A DNA stretch of 64,000 nucleotides from Affinibrenneria salicis. Its GTDB lineage: Bacteria; Pseudomonadota; Gammaproteobacteria; Enterobacterales; Enterobacteriaceae. Both the position numbers and the translations under genes were made by a program. The stretch is from contig NZ_VYKJ01000015.1 of assembly GCF_008710095.1 (NCBI RefSeq), forward strand, positions 1 through 64,000, read 5' to 3'. The first letter of the stretch is position 1. Each line of letters begins with the position of its first letter. Shown piece by piece: positions 51,401 to 61,000 of the stretch. The notes under the pieces are model-generated. The model saw only the letters and a list, made by a program, of their open reading frames with translations. It was not told the DNA's origin and did no database searches.

Positions 51401-52084
51401 GTGAAAACATTAACCACAGGCATTCTGCTGGCGCTGGGACTATCCATTTTAATTGGTTGTCACAGCCGGGCTGTTGTACAGGAGGCCTCTCTGCGGCCAA
51501 TGCCCCAAAGTTATCGCGGCGTTTTGCCTTGCGCAGATTGCTCCGGCATCGAAACCACGCTGTTCCTCGATACTGATGGAACCTTTGTTCTAACCGAACA
51601 CTATCAAAGTTCACGTCCAGGAACGGATACCTTTTCGGAATACGGCCTGTGGGCGCGTACGGCAGATAAGCTAGTGCTTACTCGCAATGACGGCGATAAA
51701 CGCTATTTCCGCCCGCGCGACAACGGGCTGGAGGTGCTGAGCACCGATGGCGCGCCGATTAAGTCGTCACTGAATTATCGACTCGATGCGACGGAAACGC
51801 CGTTGCCGGTAACGCCGATGAGTATGCAGGGGCTTTATCGCTATATGGCGGAAGCGTCGCTGTTCACCGATTGTTTTACCGGCAAAACGCTGCCGGTAGT
51901 CAGCAACCTGACGCTGGAAAAACAGTACCTGAGCCTGGGAACGCGCGACGGCGCGCCAGCTCTGATGTCGCTTGAGGCGCATTTTGCGCTGGTGCCGTCG
52001 GTGAAAGAGGGGCAAACGGTGAAAAGCGTGGTGCCGGATAGTCAGAAGATTAAGCTCGACGCCAGCCAGCACTGCCCGCTGTAA
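51401..52084 (+). CDS. nlpE: Envelope stress lipoprotein NlpE (CutF)
   Basis: NlpE is an outer-membrane lipoprotein that signals surface contact and lipoprotein-sorting stress to the Cpx system. The start is GTG 51401. The signal ends SILIGCHSR, with lipid-modified Cys20. The N-terminal domain has the CxxC pair Cys44/Cys47 (LPCADCSGIET) and the TTLFLDTDGTFVLTEHY strand pair. The C-terminal OB-like domain ends at Cys225 and may disulfide-bond as in E. coli NlpE. At 227 residues it is slightly shorter than the 236-residue E. coli protein. arfB, its usual upstream neighbour, is absent. Confidence 0.92.
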   Translation: MKTLTTGILLALGLSILIGCHSRAVVQEASLRPMPQSYRGVLPCADCSGIETTLFLDTDGTFVLTEHYQSSRPGTDTFSEYGLWARTADKLVLTRNDGDKRYFRPRDNGLEVLSTDGAPIKSSLNYRLDATETPLPVTPMSMQGLYRYMAEASLFTDCFTGKTLPVVSNLTLEKQYLSLGTRDGAPALMSLEAHFALVPSVKEGQTVKSVVPDSQKIKLDASQHCPL

Positions 52085-52624
52085 CCGGCCGAACGTTAGG
52101 CGGCCGGCCGCGGTCCGTTAATTCGGCTTCAACCGTTATGATGCCGGCAACCAAACATACTTTGCCGCGATGCGGGCAAAGTGCGTTGGCGTTCAACGCC
52201 CGCACCGCCCCGCGTGAATCCGCCGATGTTAGTGAACGCTTCGTGTTTCTCCTGAAACGGAGCTTCTCTTCTGTGCAGTGCGGACGAGTAACGCCTTGCG
52301 CTTGCAGTAAGTCTTTACTTACCCAGTCGGAGCCGAATTCCGGCTCTCGGCCACGGCGTCAGGTTCTGTTTCTGCTGCATATCTAATATCGTCGACTGAC
52401 AGGCGGATTATGATGCCGGCATCGCGGGTGACGAACGATCAGACCTGTGATGCGAACATAAATAAAAAATCCCACCATCAGCCCGCGGGCGCTGACCCTT
52501 TTTTTTCAGCTATTTATAATTAATTGATTTTATGACTATTATCTTGTCTGGCAGACAAAAGGGTTTTTACGCCGTTAATCCTTTTTCTCTTTAACTATCA
52601 GGAATAAACCACTATTTTATAACG
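52085..52624 (+). promoter_or_regulatory. CRISPR leader and upstream hairpin-rich gap
   Basis: The right part (about 52445-52624) is A/T-rich, with TGACCC and an eight-T run at 52494-52508 and no frame, typical of an I-F leader directly before the first repeat. The left part holds several short hairpins: ACTTTGCC/GGCAAAGT (52159-52182), GGCG/CGCC (52188-52200), GTAAGT/ACTTAC (52307-52322) and GAGCCG/CGGCTC (52330-52346). No gene is supported here; one of the first hairpins may terminate nlpE. Confidence 0.65.
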
Positions 52625-54391
52625 GTGCACTGCCGTACAGGCAGCTTAGAAAGGATAGCGGACCGGCGGCAGGGTGTCCCACAGGTGCACTGCCGTACAG
52701 GCAGCTTAGAAAAGAGGGCTACGACTACCAGCGTGACGATGAAGGTGCACTGCCGTACAGGCAGCTTAGAAAAGCGCAAAACGTCATCAAGGGGAACTTC
52801 ACACAAGCACTGCCGTACAGGCAGCTTAGAAATTACCGCCAGTTACAATCAGCGGAGAAACCCTGTGCACTGCCGTACAGGCAGCTTAGAAAGGCCGGCA
52901 AGATACTGAACGATAAATTCCGGCGTGCACTGCCGTACAGGCAGCTTAGAAACGATTTCGATCGTACGCCAGCGTCATTTCCAGGTGCACTGCCGTACAG
53001 GCAGCTTAGAAAGCACGAGAACGTAACAAGTTACCCGGAGGATTGTGCACTGCCGTACAGGCAGCTTAGAAATTACCGCCAGTTACAATCAGCGGAGAAA
53101 CCCTGTGCACTGCCGTACAGGCAGCTTAGAAAGGCCGGCAAGATACTGAACGATAAATTCCGGCGTGCACTGCCGTACAGGCAGCTTAGAAACGATTTCG
53201 ATCGTACGCCAGCGTCATTTCCAGGTGCACTGCCGTACAGGCAGCTTAGAAAGCACGAGAACGTAACAAGTTACCCGGAGGATTGTGCACTGCCGTACAG
53301 GCAGCTTAGAAATATTCGGCATGGTGTATTTTGTGTATAGATGCGTGCACTGCCGTACAGGCAGCTTAGAAATTCCTCCATGGCGGTTTTCAATGCGGCC
53401 GCATGTGCACTGCCGTACAGGCAGCTTAGAAAGTGCTGGGGGTCGGTAGCCGAATCGAATGCATGTGCACTGCCGTACAGGCAGCTTAGAAAAGAGATCC
53501 GGATATCAGTTTTAAAAACGAAATGTGCACTGCCGTACAGGCAGCTTAGAAAAACTCATCACTGCTTGCCAGTTTTGCCGCAGAGTGCACTGCCGTACAG
53601 GCAGCTTAGAAATGACGGAACTAAAAACCAAAACACAGGACTGGGTGCACTGCCGTACAGGCAGCTTAGAAAGTCAAAACCATCAAGCCATGCAGACTCA
53701 ATGAGTGCACTGCCGTACAGGCAGCTTAGAAAAGCCACGTATCATCGCCGATCACAAACAGATCGTGCACTGCCGTACAGGCAGCTTAGAAACGAGTGGA
53801 TGGGCGGCACGCCGGGGCAGAACGGGTGCACTGCCGTACAGGCAGCTTAGAAAGCTCAGGTGTCGTTCAATGACATGCCGACGACGTGCACTGCCGTACA
53901 GGCAGCTTAGAAAGCTGGCAGCAGTCATCCGGCATCGCCGACCCGGTGCACTGCCGTACAGGCAGCTTAGAAATATCGAATTCTCCACCAGTCAGAATCT
54001 GACGGGTGCACTGCCGTACAGGCAGCTTAGAAATCAATGAAATCATTTGATAGCGATTCATAGTGCACTGCCGTACAGGCAGCTTAGAAATGCCGGAATG
54101 ATGCCGATTGCCGGACATGAACGTGCACTGCCGTACAGGCAGCTTAGAAAGGAAAAATTCCGCGTTGTGGGCGAAGACGGGAGTGCACTGCCGTACAGGC
54201 AGCTTAGAAAAGCGCCCAGAAACTGGCAATAAATAGCACTGTTTGCACTGCCGTACAGGCAGCTTAGAAACACAATCATATGGTCCAGCACATTGATATC
54301 AACGTGCACTGCCGTACAGGCAGCTTAGAAAAGTGATACCCCATGGCTTGTGTATCATCATCAGTGCACTGCCGTACAGGCAGCATGGAAA
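52625..54391 (+). CRISPR. CRISPR array, I-F repeat type, 30 repeats and 29 spacers
   Basis: The 28-nt repeat GTGCACTGCCGTACAGGCAG, continuing CTTAGAAA, is the I-F (Ypest) consensus, with G instead of T at position 3. Units are 60 bp (32-nt spacers). Exceptions are spacers of 33 nt at 53793-53825 and 54271-54303 and one of 29 nt at 54034-54062. The last repeat (54364) ends CAGCATGGAAA, marking the distal end, so the leader is on the left and transcription is plus. Repeat 4 (52805) starts AA instead of GT and repeat 28 (54243) starts TT. There are 25 distinct spacers because four are duplicated. No cas gene is present in the window. Confidence 0.98.
52833..53312 (+). repeat. Tandem duplication of a four-spacer block in the array
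   Basis: Spacers 4-7 (starting TTACCGCCAG, GGCCGGCAAG, CGATTTCGAT and GCACGAGAAC) recur unchanged and in the same order as spacers 8-11. The 240-bp block 52833-53072 is therefore repeated exactly at 53073-53312. This is best explained by unequal recombination between repeats and appears recent, since no difference is visible between the copies. Confidence 0.97.
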
Positions 54392-54459
54392 CATATGGAC
54401 AGCCAGGATAGCACGGCTCTGGCGAAAATATTCGGTTCGCGCCAGAGCCTGCGGAGCGC

Positions 54460-57027
54460 TTACACCATGTTTTTTAGCCGATAGAGCCAGTCCAGCGCCT
54501 GACGCGGCGTTAATGCGTCGGGATCGAGCGCTTCCAGCGCCTCTATGGCCGGAGAGGGTTCCTCGCTGGCGGGCAGCAGCGCGAGCTGCGAGCCGTCGAC
54601 ATGGCTGGCCGAGGTATTTGCGGACAGCGTTTCCAGCTCCCTCAGCTTTTGCCGGGCGCGCTTAATTACGTCGCGCGGTACGCCCGCCAGCGCGGCGACC
54701 GCCAACCCGTAGCTCTTGCTGGCCGCGCCGTCCTGCACGCTATGCATAAAGGCAATGGTATCGCCGTGCTCACGTGCGTCGAGATGGACGTTCACCACGC
54801 CTTCCATTTTTTCCGGCAGGTTGGTCAGTTCGAAATAGTGGGTGGCGAACAGCGTCATGGCTTTGATGCGGCTGGCCAGGTTTTCCGCGCAGGCCCAGGC
54901 CAGCGAGAGACCGTCGTAGGTGGAGGTGCCGCGGCCGATCTCATCCATCAGCACCAGGCTGTGTTCCGTGGCATTATGCAGAATATTGGCGGTTTCCGTC
55001 ATTTCAACCATAAAGGTCGAACGGCCGGACGCCAGATCGTCAGCCGCGCCAACGCGCGTGAAGATACGATCGACCGGACCAATCACCGCCTGGCTGGCCG
55101 GTACAAAGCTGCCGATATAGGCCATCAGCACAATCAGCGCCACCTGACGCATGTAGGTGCTTTTACCGCCCATGTTCGGACCGGTGATAATCAGCATCCT
55201 GCGCTGTGGCGACAGGGCCAGCGGATTGGAGATAAAAGGTTCGCTCAGTACCTGTTCAACCACCGGATGGCGCCCCTCGCTGATTTTGATGCCGGGTTTC
55301 TCCGTGATGGTCGGGCAAACATAGTTGAGCGTTTCGGCGCGTTCCGCCAGATTGGCCAGTACGTCCAGTTCGGCCAGCGCGCTGGCGCTTTGCTGCAGCT
55401 CCGCCAGATGCGGCAGCAGTAAATCGAACAGCTGGTCGTACAGCGCTCTTTCCAGCGACAGGGCTTTCCCTTTGGATGTCAGAACTTTATCTTCGTACTC
55501 TTTCAACTCGGGAATGATATAACGCTCGGCGTTTTTTAGCGTCTGACGGCGTACGTAGTGAATCGGCACCAAATGGCTCTGACCGCGGCTGACCTGAATG
55601 TAGTAGCCGTGCACGCCGTTAAAGCCGACTTTCAGCGTATCCAGTCCCAGTTTTTCCCGCTCGCGAACCTCCAGACGTTCCAGATAGTCGCTGGCGCCGT
55701 CCGCCAGCGCGCGCCACTCATCCAGTTCGTCGTTATATTCGCTGGCGATCACGCCGCCGTCGCGCACCAGTACCGGCGGCGTCTCCACGATGGCTTTTTC
55801 CAGCAGCTCGCGCAGTTCGTCAAACTGACCGATGCGGCAGGACAGCTGTTTCACGTGCTCGCCGGCTATGCCGGCCAGCAGCGCATGAATATCCGGTAAC
55901 TGCTGGAACGCATGACGCATTCGCGCCAGATCGCGCGGGCGAGCCGTGCGCAGGGCCAGACGCGCCAGAATACGTTCCAGATCGCCAACCTGGCGCAAAT
56001 AGGGCTGCAGCTCGGCGGCCAGATCCTGCAGAACGCTAATCGTCTGCTGGCGGTGGTTGAGCACGGCGATGTCGCGCCCCGGCATATGTATCCAGCGTTT
56101 CAGCATCCGGCTGCCCATGGGGGTGACGGTGCGATCGAGAATCGCCGCCAGCGTATTTTCGCTGCCGCCGGCCAGGTTCTGCGTCAGCTCCAGATTGCGC
56201 CGGGTCGCCGCATCCATGATGATGCCGTCTTCCTGACGCTCCATGGTGATGCCGCGGATATGCGGCAGCGCGGTGCGCTGGGTATCTTTGGCATACTGCA
56301 GCAGACAGCCGGCGGCGCGCAGCGCCAGATGCGCCTGCTCGACGCCAAAACCAATTAAATCGCGAGTGCCAAACTGCAGGTTCAACTGCTGCCGGGCGGT
56401 ATCCAGCTCAAATTCCCATAGCGGGCGACGGCGCAACCCGTGGCGCGATTCGATCAGATCCATCGCGGCAAAGTCTTCCGGATACAGCAACTCGGCCGGG
56501 TTGGTACGCTGCAGTTCGGCCGCCATCGTTTCCCGATCGGCGGGTTCGGTCACGCGAAAACGCCCGGAACTGATATCCAGCGTCGCGTAGCCAAAACCGC
56601 GTGAATCCAGCCAGATCGCCGCCAGCAGGCTATCTTGCTTCTCCTGCAGCAGCGCTTCATCGCTGATGGTGCCTGGCGTGACGATGCGCACGACCTTACG
56701 CTCCACTGGCCCCTTGCTGGCGGCCGGATCGCCTATCTGCTCGCAGATCGCAACGGATTCGCCTAGCTGCACCAGCTTCGCCAGATAATTCTCCACCGCA
56801 TGATAGGGAACGCCCGCCATCGGGATCGGTTCGCCCGCCGAAGCGCCGCGTTTGGTCAGGGAAATATCCAGCAGCTGTGAGGCGCGTTTCGCATCGTCGT
56901 AAAACAGCTCGTAGAAATCCCCCATGCGATAGAACAGCAAAATTTCCGGATGCTCAGCCTTTAGTTTGAGGTACTGCTGCATCATGGGCGTATGGGCGGT
57001 GAAGTCCTTGTCAGTAGACTCTTTCAT
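54460..57027 (-). CDS. mutS: DNA mismatch repair protein MutS
   Basis: MutS recognises mismatches and small loops and recruits MutL. It has 855 residues (853 in E. coli). The N-terminal mismatch-reading Phe38-x-Glu40 is in MGDFYELFY. Connector, lever and clamp domains follow. The ATPase has Walker [15 protein letters not shown], Walker [17 protein letters not shown] and a signature near [10 protein letters not shown], and the C-terminal region ends in the tetramerisation segment [18 protein letters not shown]. It starts 68 bp after the CRISPR array and faces it. In E. coli mutS lies elsewhere, so this is a lineage-specific neighbourhood. Confidence 0.97.
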   Translation of the reverse strand: MKESTDKDFTAHTPMMQQYLKLKAEHPEILLFYRMGDFYELFYDDAKRASQLLDISLTKRGASAGEPIPMAGVPYHAVENYLAKLVQLGESVAICEQIGDPAASKGPVERKVVRIVTPGTISDEALLQEKQDSLLAAIWLDSRGFGYATLDISSGRFRVTEPADRETMAAELQRTNPAELLYPEDFAAMDLIESRHGLRRRPLWEFELDTARQQLNLQFGTRDLIGFGVEQAHLALRAAGCLLQYAKDTQRTALPHIRGITMERQEDGIIMDAATRRNLELTQNLAGGSENTLAAILDRTVTPMGSRMLKRWIHMPGRDIAVLNHRQQTISVLQDLAAELQPYLRQVGDLERILARLALRTARPRDLARMRHAFQQLPDIHALLAGIAGEHVKQLSCRIGQFDELRELLEKAIVETPPVLVRDGGVIASEYNDELDEWRALADGASDYLERLEVREREKLGLDTLKVGFNGVHGYYIQVSRGQSHLVPIHYVRRQTLKNAERYIIPELKEYEDKVLTSKGKALSLERALYDQLFDLLLPHLAELQQSASALAELDVLANLAERAETLNYVCPTITEKPGIKISEGRHPVVEQVLSEPFISNPLALSPQRRMLIITGPNMGGKSTYMRQVALIVLMAYIGSFVPASQAVIGPVDRIFTRVGAADDLASGRSTFMVEMTETANILHNATEHSLVLMDEIGRGTSTYDGLSLAWACAENLASRIKAMTLFATHYFELTNLPEKMEGVVNVHLDAREHGDTIAFMHSVQDGAASKSYGLAVAALAGVPRDVIKRARQKLRELETLSANTSASHVDGSQLALLPASEEPSPAIEALEALDPDALTPRQALDWLYRLKNMV

Positions 57028-57827
57028 ATTAATTTTACTCGATTTTTAGCCTTTCAGAGGGATCATGTGACCGCTTGTAAAATCGTCAAAAATCCACATT
57101 AACCTATAAATTTGTATCGCCGGAGTATACCAGATAAGAAGCGGTAAACGTTCCCTGACGCTGGCGTGCATGAAACAACAGCGTCGAAAATAACATTCAA
57201 TCTACCGACTATAATCAATAAGTTATCTTTCCTGTTCGCGTGTTTTTCTGTTCCCGGAGGGCGCATTCTCTACACCGGCTTTCCTGAGGAGGCCTCGCCT
57301 TGTCAGCAAAAAAACTGCGGGATTTTGCCTAAAATCAGCGTCAGGCAAAGATATACAATTATCCAATAACGGGTTGATTTTCGCAGACGGCGTGCCAACG
57401 CCGGCAAAGCACAACGGAAAGTTATCAGAGCAACGATGGGAAATGTATCTGATTTTGCAATCAGTGATCAGCTTCGCGAAGCATTTCGAAGTTTTGCCCA
57501 AATCAGGGCGTATGTCGGCGGTTTGCCCGTGTCGGGAATGTCATCCCGGATTTAATTCAGCGAATTTTATCTCCGGACACATGTGCTGCACGGGGGAAGG
57601 CGGTATTCGCTTTATTCTGATAGCGTGATGCTATTATGGAGTAATAATTTATAAATTAATGAGTTATGGTCTTTCGAGCTAACGTATAGGCTTTTCTGAA
57701 CGTTAAGTCACCGTTAGATATCAATATAAGCGCAGACCAGAGGGCGTCCGTGAAGCGGGCTGTCAACGAGGCCCGTCGACAGACTTTTATTCCGCTTAAC
57801 CGCCAGTGCGCAATCCGTGCCGGGGTT
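57028..57827. other. 800-bp gap between mutS and the hydrolase gene
   Basis: The right side of mutS (57028-57165) is A/T-rich and should contain the mutS promoter. Beyond it two plus-strand frames of 67 and 84 codons (57166-57369 and 57374-57628) have no ribosome site or recognisable motif. They follow codon statistics poorly, so I do not call them genes. The stretch looks like eroded accessory DNA. Confidence 0.55.
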
Positions 57828-59186
57828 TTACGATAAGGTCGGCTGTTTTTTCGGCACGGCACGGACCCATTCAATAATGTCCTTTATCACCACATCGCTG
57901 AACTGAGGGTGTTCTGCTCTTTGTTTTATATTCATAAAATTATGATCCAGCGCCGGGTAGAATTTAAAGCGAGCACGCTCGCCCAGCGGCGACAGTGCCT
58001 GCTGCCAGCGATGATAATCCTCTTCCAGTACCTTATAGTCCTGGCCGCCCTGCATAACCAGCGTAGGCAGGCCGAGGCGGCGCACTTCGTCGGTGGGATT
58101 GATTGTCTCCAGGCTGGCGAGATAGCTGGCGGGTAAGTGAAAGGGGTAAGGCGGGGTATCGATCCCCTGGGTTTTATGCGCCTGCCAGTTGTTAATCTGG
58201 CCATTGAGCGCCTCGATCTGCGCTTCATATTTAGCGTGGTTGGCTGGAAATGCGCGCTGCAGGGTGTGCAGCTGTCGAACGGCGCGCAATGCAATGTCTG
58301 CGTCGGCAGGCGTGGCCAGCAGGATAAGGCCCGAGACGTCGTTTTTTAACCGGCTGGCGATTCGCGCGATAAATACTCCGCCCTGGCTATGGCCGATTAG
58401 CAATAGCGGCGCGCCGTCGACCCCTTGTTCCGATGCGATATACCGGGCGGCGGTGACGGCATCGTCAATGACTTCATCTTCAGGGGCGTATGCTTTGCCG
58501 ATAAAACTGCCCGGGGAACTGAGGGTTCTTTTGTCGAAGCGAACAGAAGCGATGCCTGCAGACGCCAGACCGTTGGCGAGGTCTAAAAAGGGTGCAACCT
58601 CACCTTGCGTTTCGTTGCGATCTGTCGCCCCGCTGCCGGGAATCAACACGCTGACCGCGCGGATTTTTTGACTGGGTAATAGCACGGTTGCATTTAACGG
58701 CGGGGCGCCTTTCTCTCCCGGAATAATAACGTCTTTAATCCTGAAGTCAGGAGACATTGTCTTTTTATCTGACTCTTGCGCCGGGATGATTCTGAATCCT
58801 GACAGATCACCGCGGCTATCGCAAAGCGAGAATAACAATACATCGCTTTTTTGGTAATGAATCCGGGTAGAGAAACGATGAGCGCCGCCCATTGATTGTA
58901 TTTTATCGCTGCGGGTTAATTTCCCATAATTCGACAGCATTGCTTTTACGCTATCCAGTTTTTCATTGCTAAGCGCCTGATTCAGACTGGCGGACCAACC
59001 GCTTCTGTCAATACTCCCCGAGTCTGATTTTAACCAGCTGATTATATTGCCGGTTTCAGTTAAACATTGTTGTTCTTCATGCTGTTTTTCACTCAATGAT
59101 AAAGGTGTTTCTGCCGCGGAGATGCTGTGAGCCGATAAAAAAATCAATAGCGACAGGATACCTGCGATATTACGTTTGCCAAACAT
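57828..59186 (-). CDS. Exported alpha/beta hydrolase
   Basis: The 452-residue protein begins with a Sec signal peptide (GILSLLIFLSAHSISAAE, cleavage after about 25). It has an N-terminal domain of about 130 residues resembling the helical/cystatin-like region before secreted serine hydrolases, then an alpha/beta hydrolase domain (about 150-450). The nucleophile elbow is IGHSQGG with Ser267, the oxyanion region is LIPGSGATDRN, and the acid and base are probably the Asp of MQGGQDYK and the His of ALDHNF. The substrate is not predictable; esterase or peptidase activity is inferred. It stands alone between two gene-poor stretches, consistent with acquired DNA. Confidence 0.85.
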   Translation of the reverse strand: MFGKRNIAGILSLLIFLSAHSISAAETPLSLSEKQHEEQQCLTETGNIISWLKSDSGSIDRSGWSASLNQALSNEKLDSVKAMLSNYGKLTRSDKIQSMGGAHRFSTRIHYQKSDVLLFSLCDSRGDLSGFRIIPAQESDKKTMSPDFRIKDVIIPGEKGAPPLNATVLLPSQKIRAVSVLIPGSGATDRNETQGEVAPFLDLANGLASAGIASVRFDKRTLSSPGSFIGKAYAPEDEVIDDAVTAARYIASEQGVDGAPLLLIGHSQGGVFIARIASRLKNDVSGLILLATPADADIALRAVRQLHTLQRAFPANHAKYEAQIEALNGQINNWQAHKTQGIDTPPYPFHLPASYLASLETINPTDEVRRLGLPTLVMQGGQDYKVLEEDYHRWQQALSPLGERARFKFYPALDHNFMNIKQRAEHPQFSDVVIKDIIEWVRAVPKKQPTLS

Positions 59187-59492
59187 GTTATCAATCCCCG
59201 ATCCGTAAAATAAATATGTTCTCGCCTGCAGTATTTAATTATTGTGACTATAACTACGTATAGTAACTGATACAGTAATCATGGCCTTGCCTGGCTACTT
59301 TATCGTTGCCTGATGCCGTTGCTGTATACTTATGAAAGCATACTGTTGTTTCATTTTTGAGTCATAAATCAAAGTATTGTAGTGGATATTCCCTGTGCTT
59401 AAACGCCGTGCCGGCCAAAACGCTATCGGAATGAACAGGCCAGCGGACAACGATAAGGCTGCTGTTGGCGAGCCGGTTTGCGCCAGCCTGGG

Positions 59493-59660
59493 GTGTGTCC
59501 CGTAACTGTTTTTTGTACAGAACAGCATTGTTATAACTGTGCAAAAACGCCTTTAAGCGATAAAAACAGCCCTAAAAATGCTCAATATTCAACCCACAAA
59601 CACATTCCGGAAATGATTACTGCATCACTTTTTGGTATGCAGGGAGGTTAAGGGACACAC
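59493..59660. repeat. Segment bounded by 14-bp inverted repeats
   Basis: GTGTGTCCCGTAAC (59493-59506) and GTTAAGGGACACAC (59647-59660) are inverted copies with one mismatch, enclosing about 140 bp without a gene. The size suggests a miniature inverted-repeat element or the fused ends of a deleted insertion sequence. No flanking target duplication was recognised, so the assignment as mobile is tentative. Confidence 0.4.
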
Positions 59661-60051
59661 ACTAAAACCAGTCTGTCCTGTGAACGTGGAACGCTATGTT
59701 CAGCCCCCTTCTCAGGTCGTCACGTTTCTCAAAATGCTGTGTCTAACCCCGGATAAGCGTCTGCTTCCCGCATGGATTACCCGTTTGTCTGTTCCGCAAA
59801 AATACCTTACCGGATAAACATGGCATTATGCAGCAGACCGGCAAATGCCGGATATCCCCCGCCGTACGCCTGATGATCTGCGTCGTACCGCTCTTCGGGG
59901 CTATTACGTGAGGCTATTTCGGGCCATACGCGCGGTGGAATGGGGCGTTTATAATCTGTATCAATATGATGTTGGGTGCGGCAGAGTGGTTACAGATTTG
60001 GGCGGGTTACCTTGATAGTCTGGTTAGATAAAATGCACTGGTTTATCAGGT

Positions 60052-60180
60052 ATGCGTTCATTGGATTATCGTTGGGTTTTTTCTGTTAGCGCCGCTGTTG
60101 TCGTTATCATTGGCATTACCATACTGACCCTGATCGCCATTGAGAAAAATATCGGCTTAACGGACCTAATCGAAAATTAG
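60052..60180 (+). CDS. Possible 42-residue single-span membrane peptide
   Basis: The frame MRSLDYRWVFSVSAAVVVII continues to EKNIGLTDLIEN and a TAG. It has a basic N-terminus, one hydrophobic segment of about 22 residues and an acidic tail, the usual layout of a small inner-membrane protein. CAGG lies one base before the ATG, too close for a good ribosome site. It may instead be the surviving signal-anchor of a larger decayed gene, since the surrounding 1.8 kb is degraded. Confidence 0.3.
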   Translation: MRSLDYRWVFSVSAAVVVIIGITILTLIAIEKNIGLTDLIEN

Positions 60181-61000
60181 AGCGTTTCCCCCCGCCCGCT
60201 AACTAAGTATATTTCCCCACTAAATTTCTGCGCCGAATAAATAGCTTCGCATAATAGCGCTACACGTGCCCTACAGGTTGCAGTGACAATGCTATTATAA
60301 TTAAATCATAATTATCTGTTTTTAATGATTACTTTAATGCTCTTATCATCAGTTACGCGCTGTGGCATGGTCAAAAGTGAAGCAGCAATGCGCGAAGCTA
60401 TTTATCTGCTGCGCCTGTTATTTATTGGCACGTTAGCGCATCACACTACAAGCCCTATGTGGCGCCGTTTAGCGGCGAAAATGCCTGGCTAATCCTTTGT
60501 GTTACAAGGGCCGGCTAAAAGTAGGGGCACTATTCGATGCCGTTATTTGCCACCGACGACGTATTCGCCGCAGGCGGGGATTTCTATACCGCCCTGTGGC
60601 GTGTCAGCGTTACCTCGCTCCTTAACTGCCGGCAAAGCATTATCTCCGCTGGCGGTCGCCATCAGATAACCCATGGTTAAACAATCGGATAGGTAATAAT
60701 GGGGGCGTTCTTACCCACGAGTTTCAGCAATGCTTTATATAAAAAACGCAAATGCTTAACCATTTATTTTATTGGTATATACCAGATGCCCGGTGATAGC
60801 GTATTTATCAGAACCGAATAATTTCTCACCCGTTTTATACCTAATGGATTGAGAGACGCAGGAAGTCGACAAGCGCGTTCAAATTCGTCTGGAATGGATT
60901 TGAACGCCGCTTGCGGCGGCCCAGTCGGTCGGGTAATACAGCCAAAGGCTCTGTCACCTGGCAGATGACGGATATATGAAAATTATTTATGCGAGTCACC

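Larger units (their letters stand above)
59187..60988. other. 1.8-kb gene-poor, apparently decayed stretch
   Basis: No complete known gene is visible. Short coding-like fragments occur, for example a frame reading WHYAADRQMPDIPRRT from about 59821 to a stop near 60016, and MVKSEAAMREAIYLLRL from 60367. They look like remnants rather than genes. A 168-bp segment bounded by inverted repeats (59493-59660) and a possible small membrane peptide (60052-60180) are listed separately. The hydrolase promoter should lie in 59187-59280 and the promoter of the binding-protein cluster just before 60989. Confidence 0.6.

Noticed and set aside
52138..52386. An 82-codon frame downstream of nlpE
   Set aside because: It runs through several hairpins, lacks a ribosome site and has no protein-like motif. 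The region is better explained as noncoding.
52612..54309. Several open frames on both strands with a repeated ALPYRQLR or SKLPVRQC pattern
   Set aside because: They are translations of the CRISPR repeats. The 60-bp period is a multiple of three, so the repeat keeps the frame open; they are not proteins.
57374..57628. An 84-codon plus-strand frame between mutS and the hydrolase gene
   Set aside because: It has no ribosome site, no recognisable family and unusual composition, and it sits in apparently eroded DNA.
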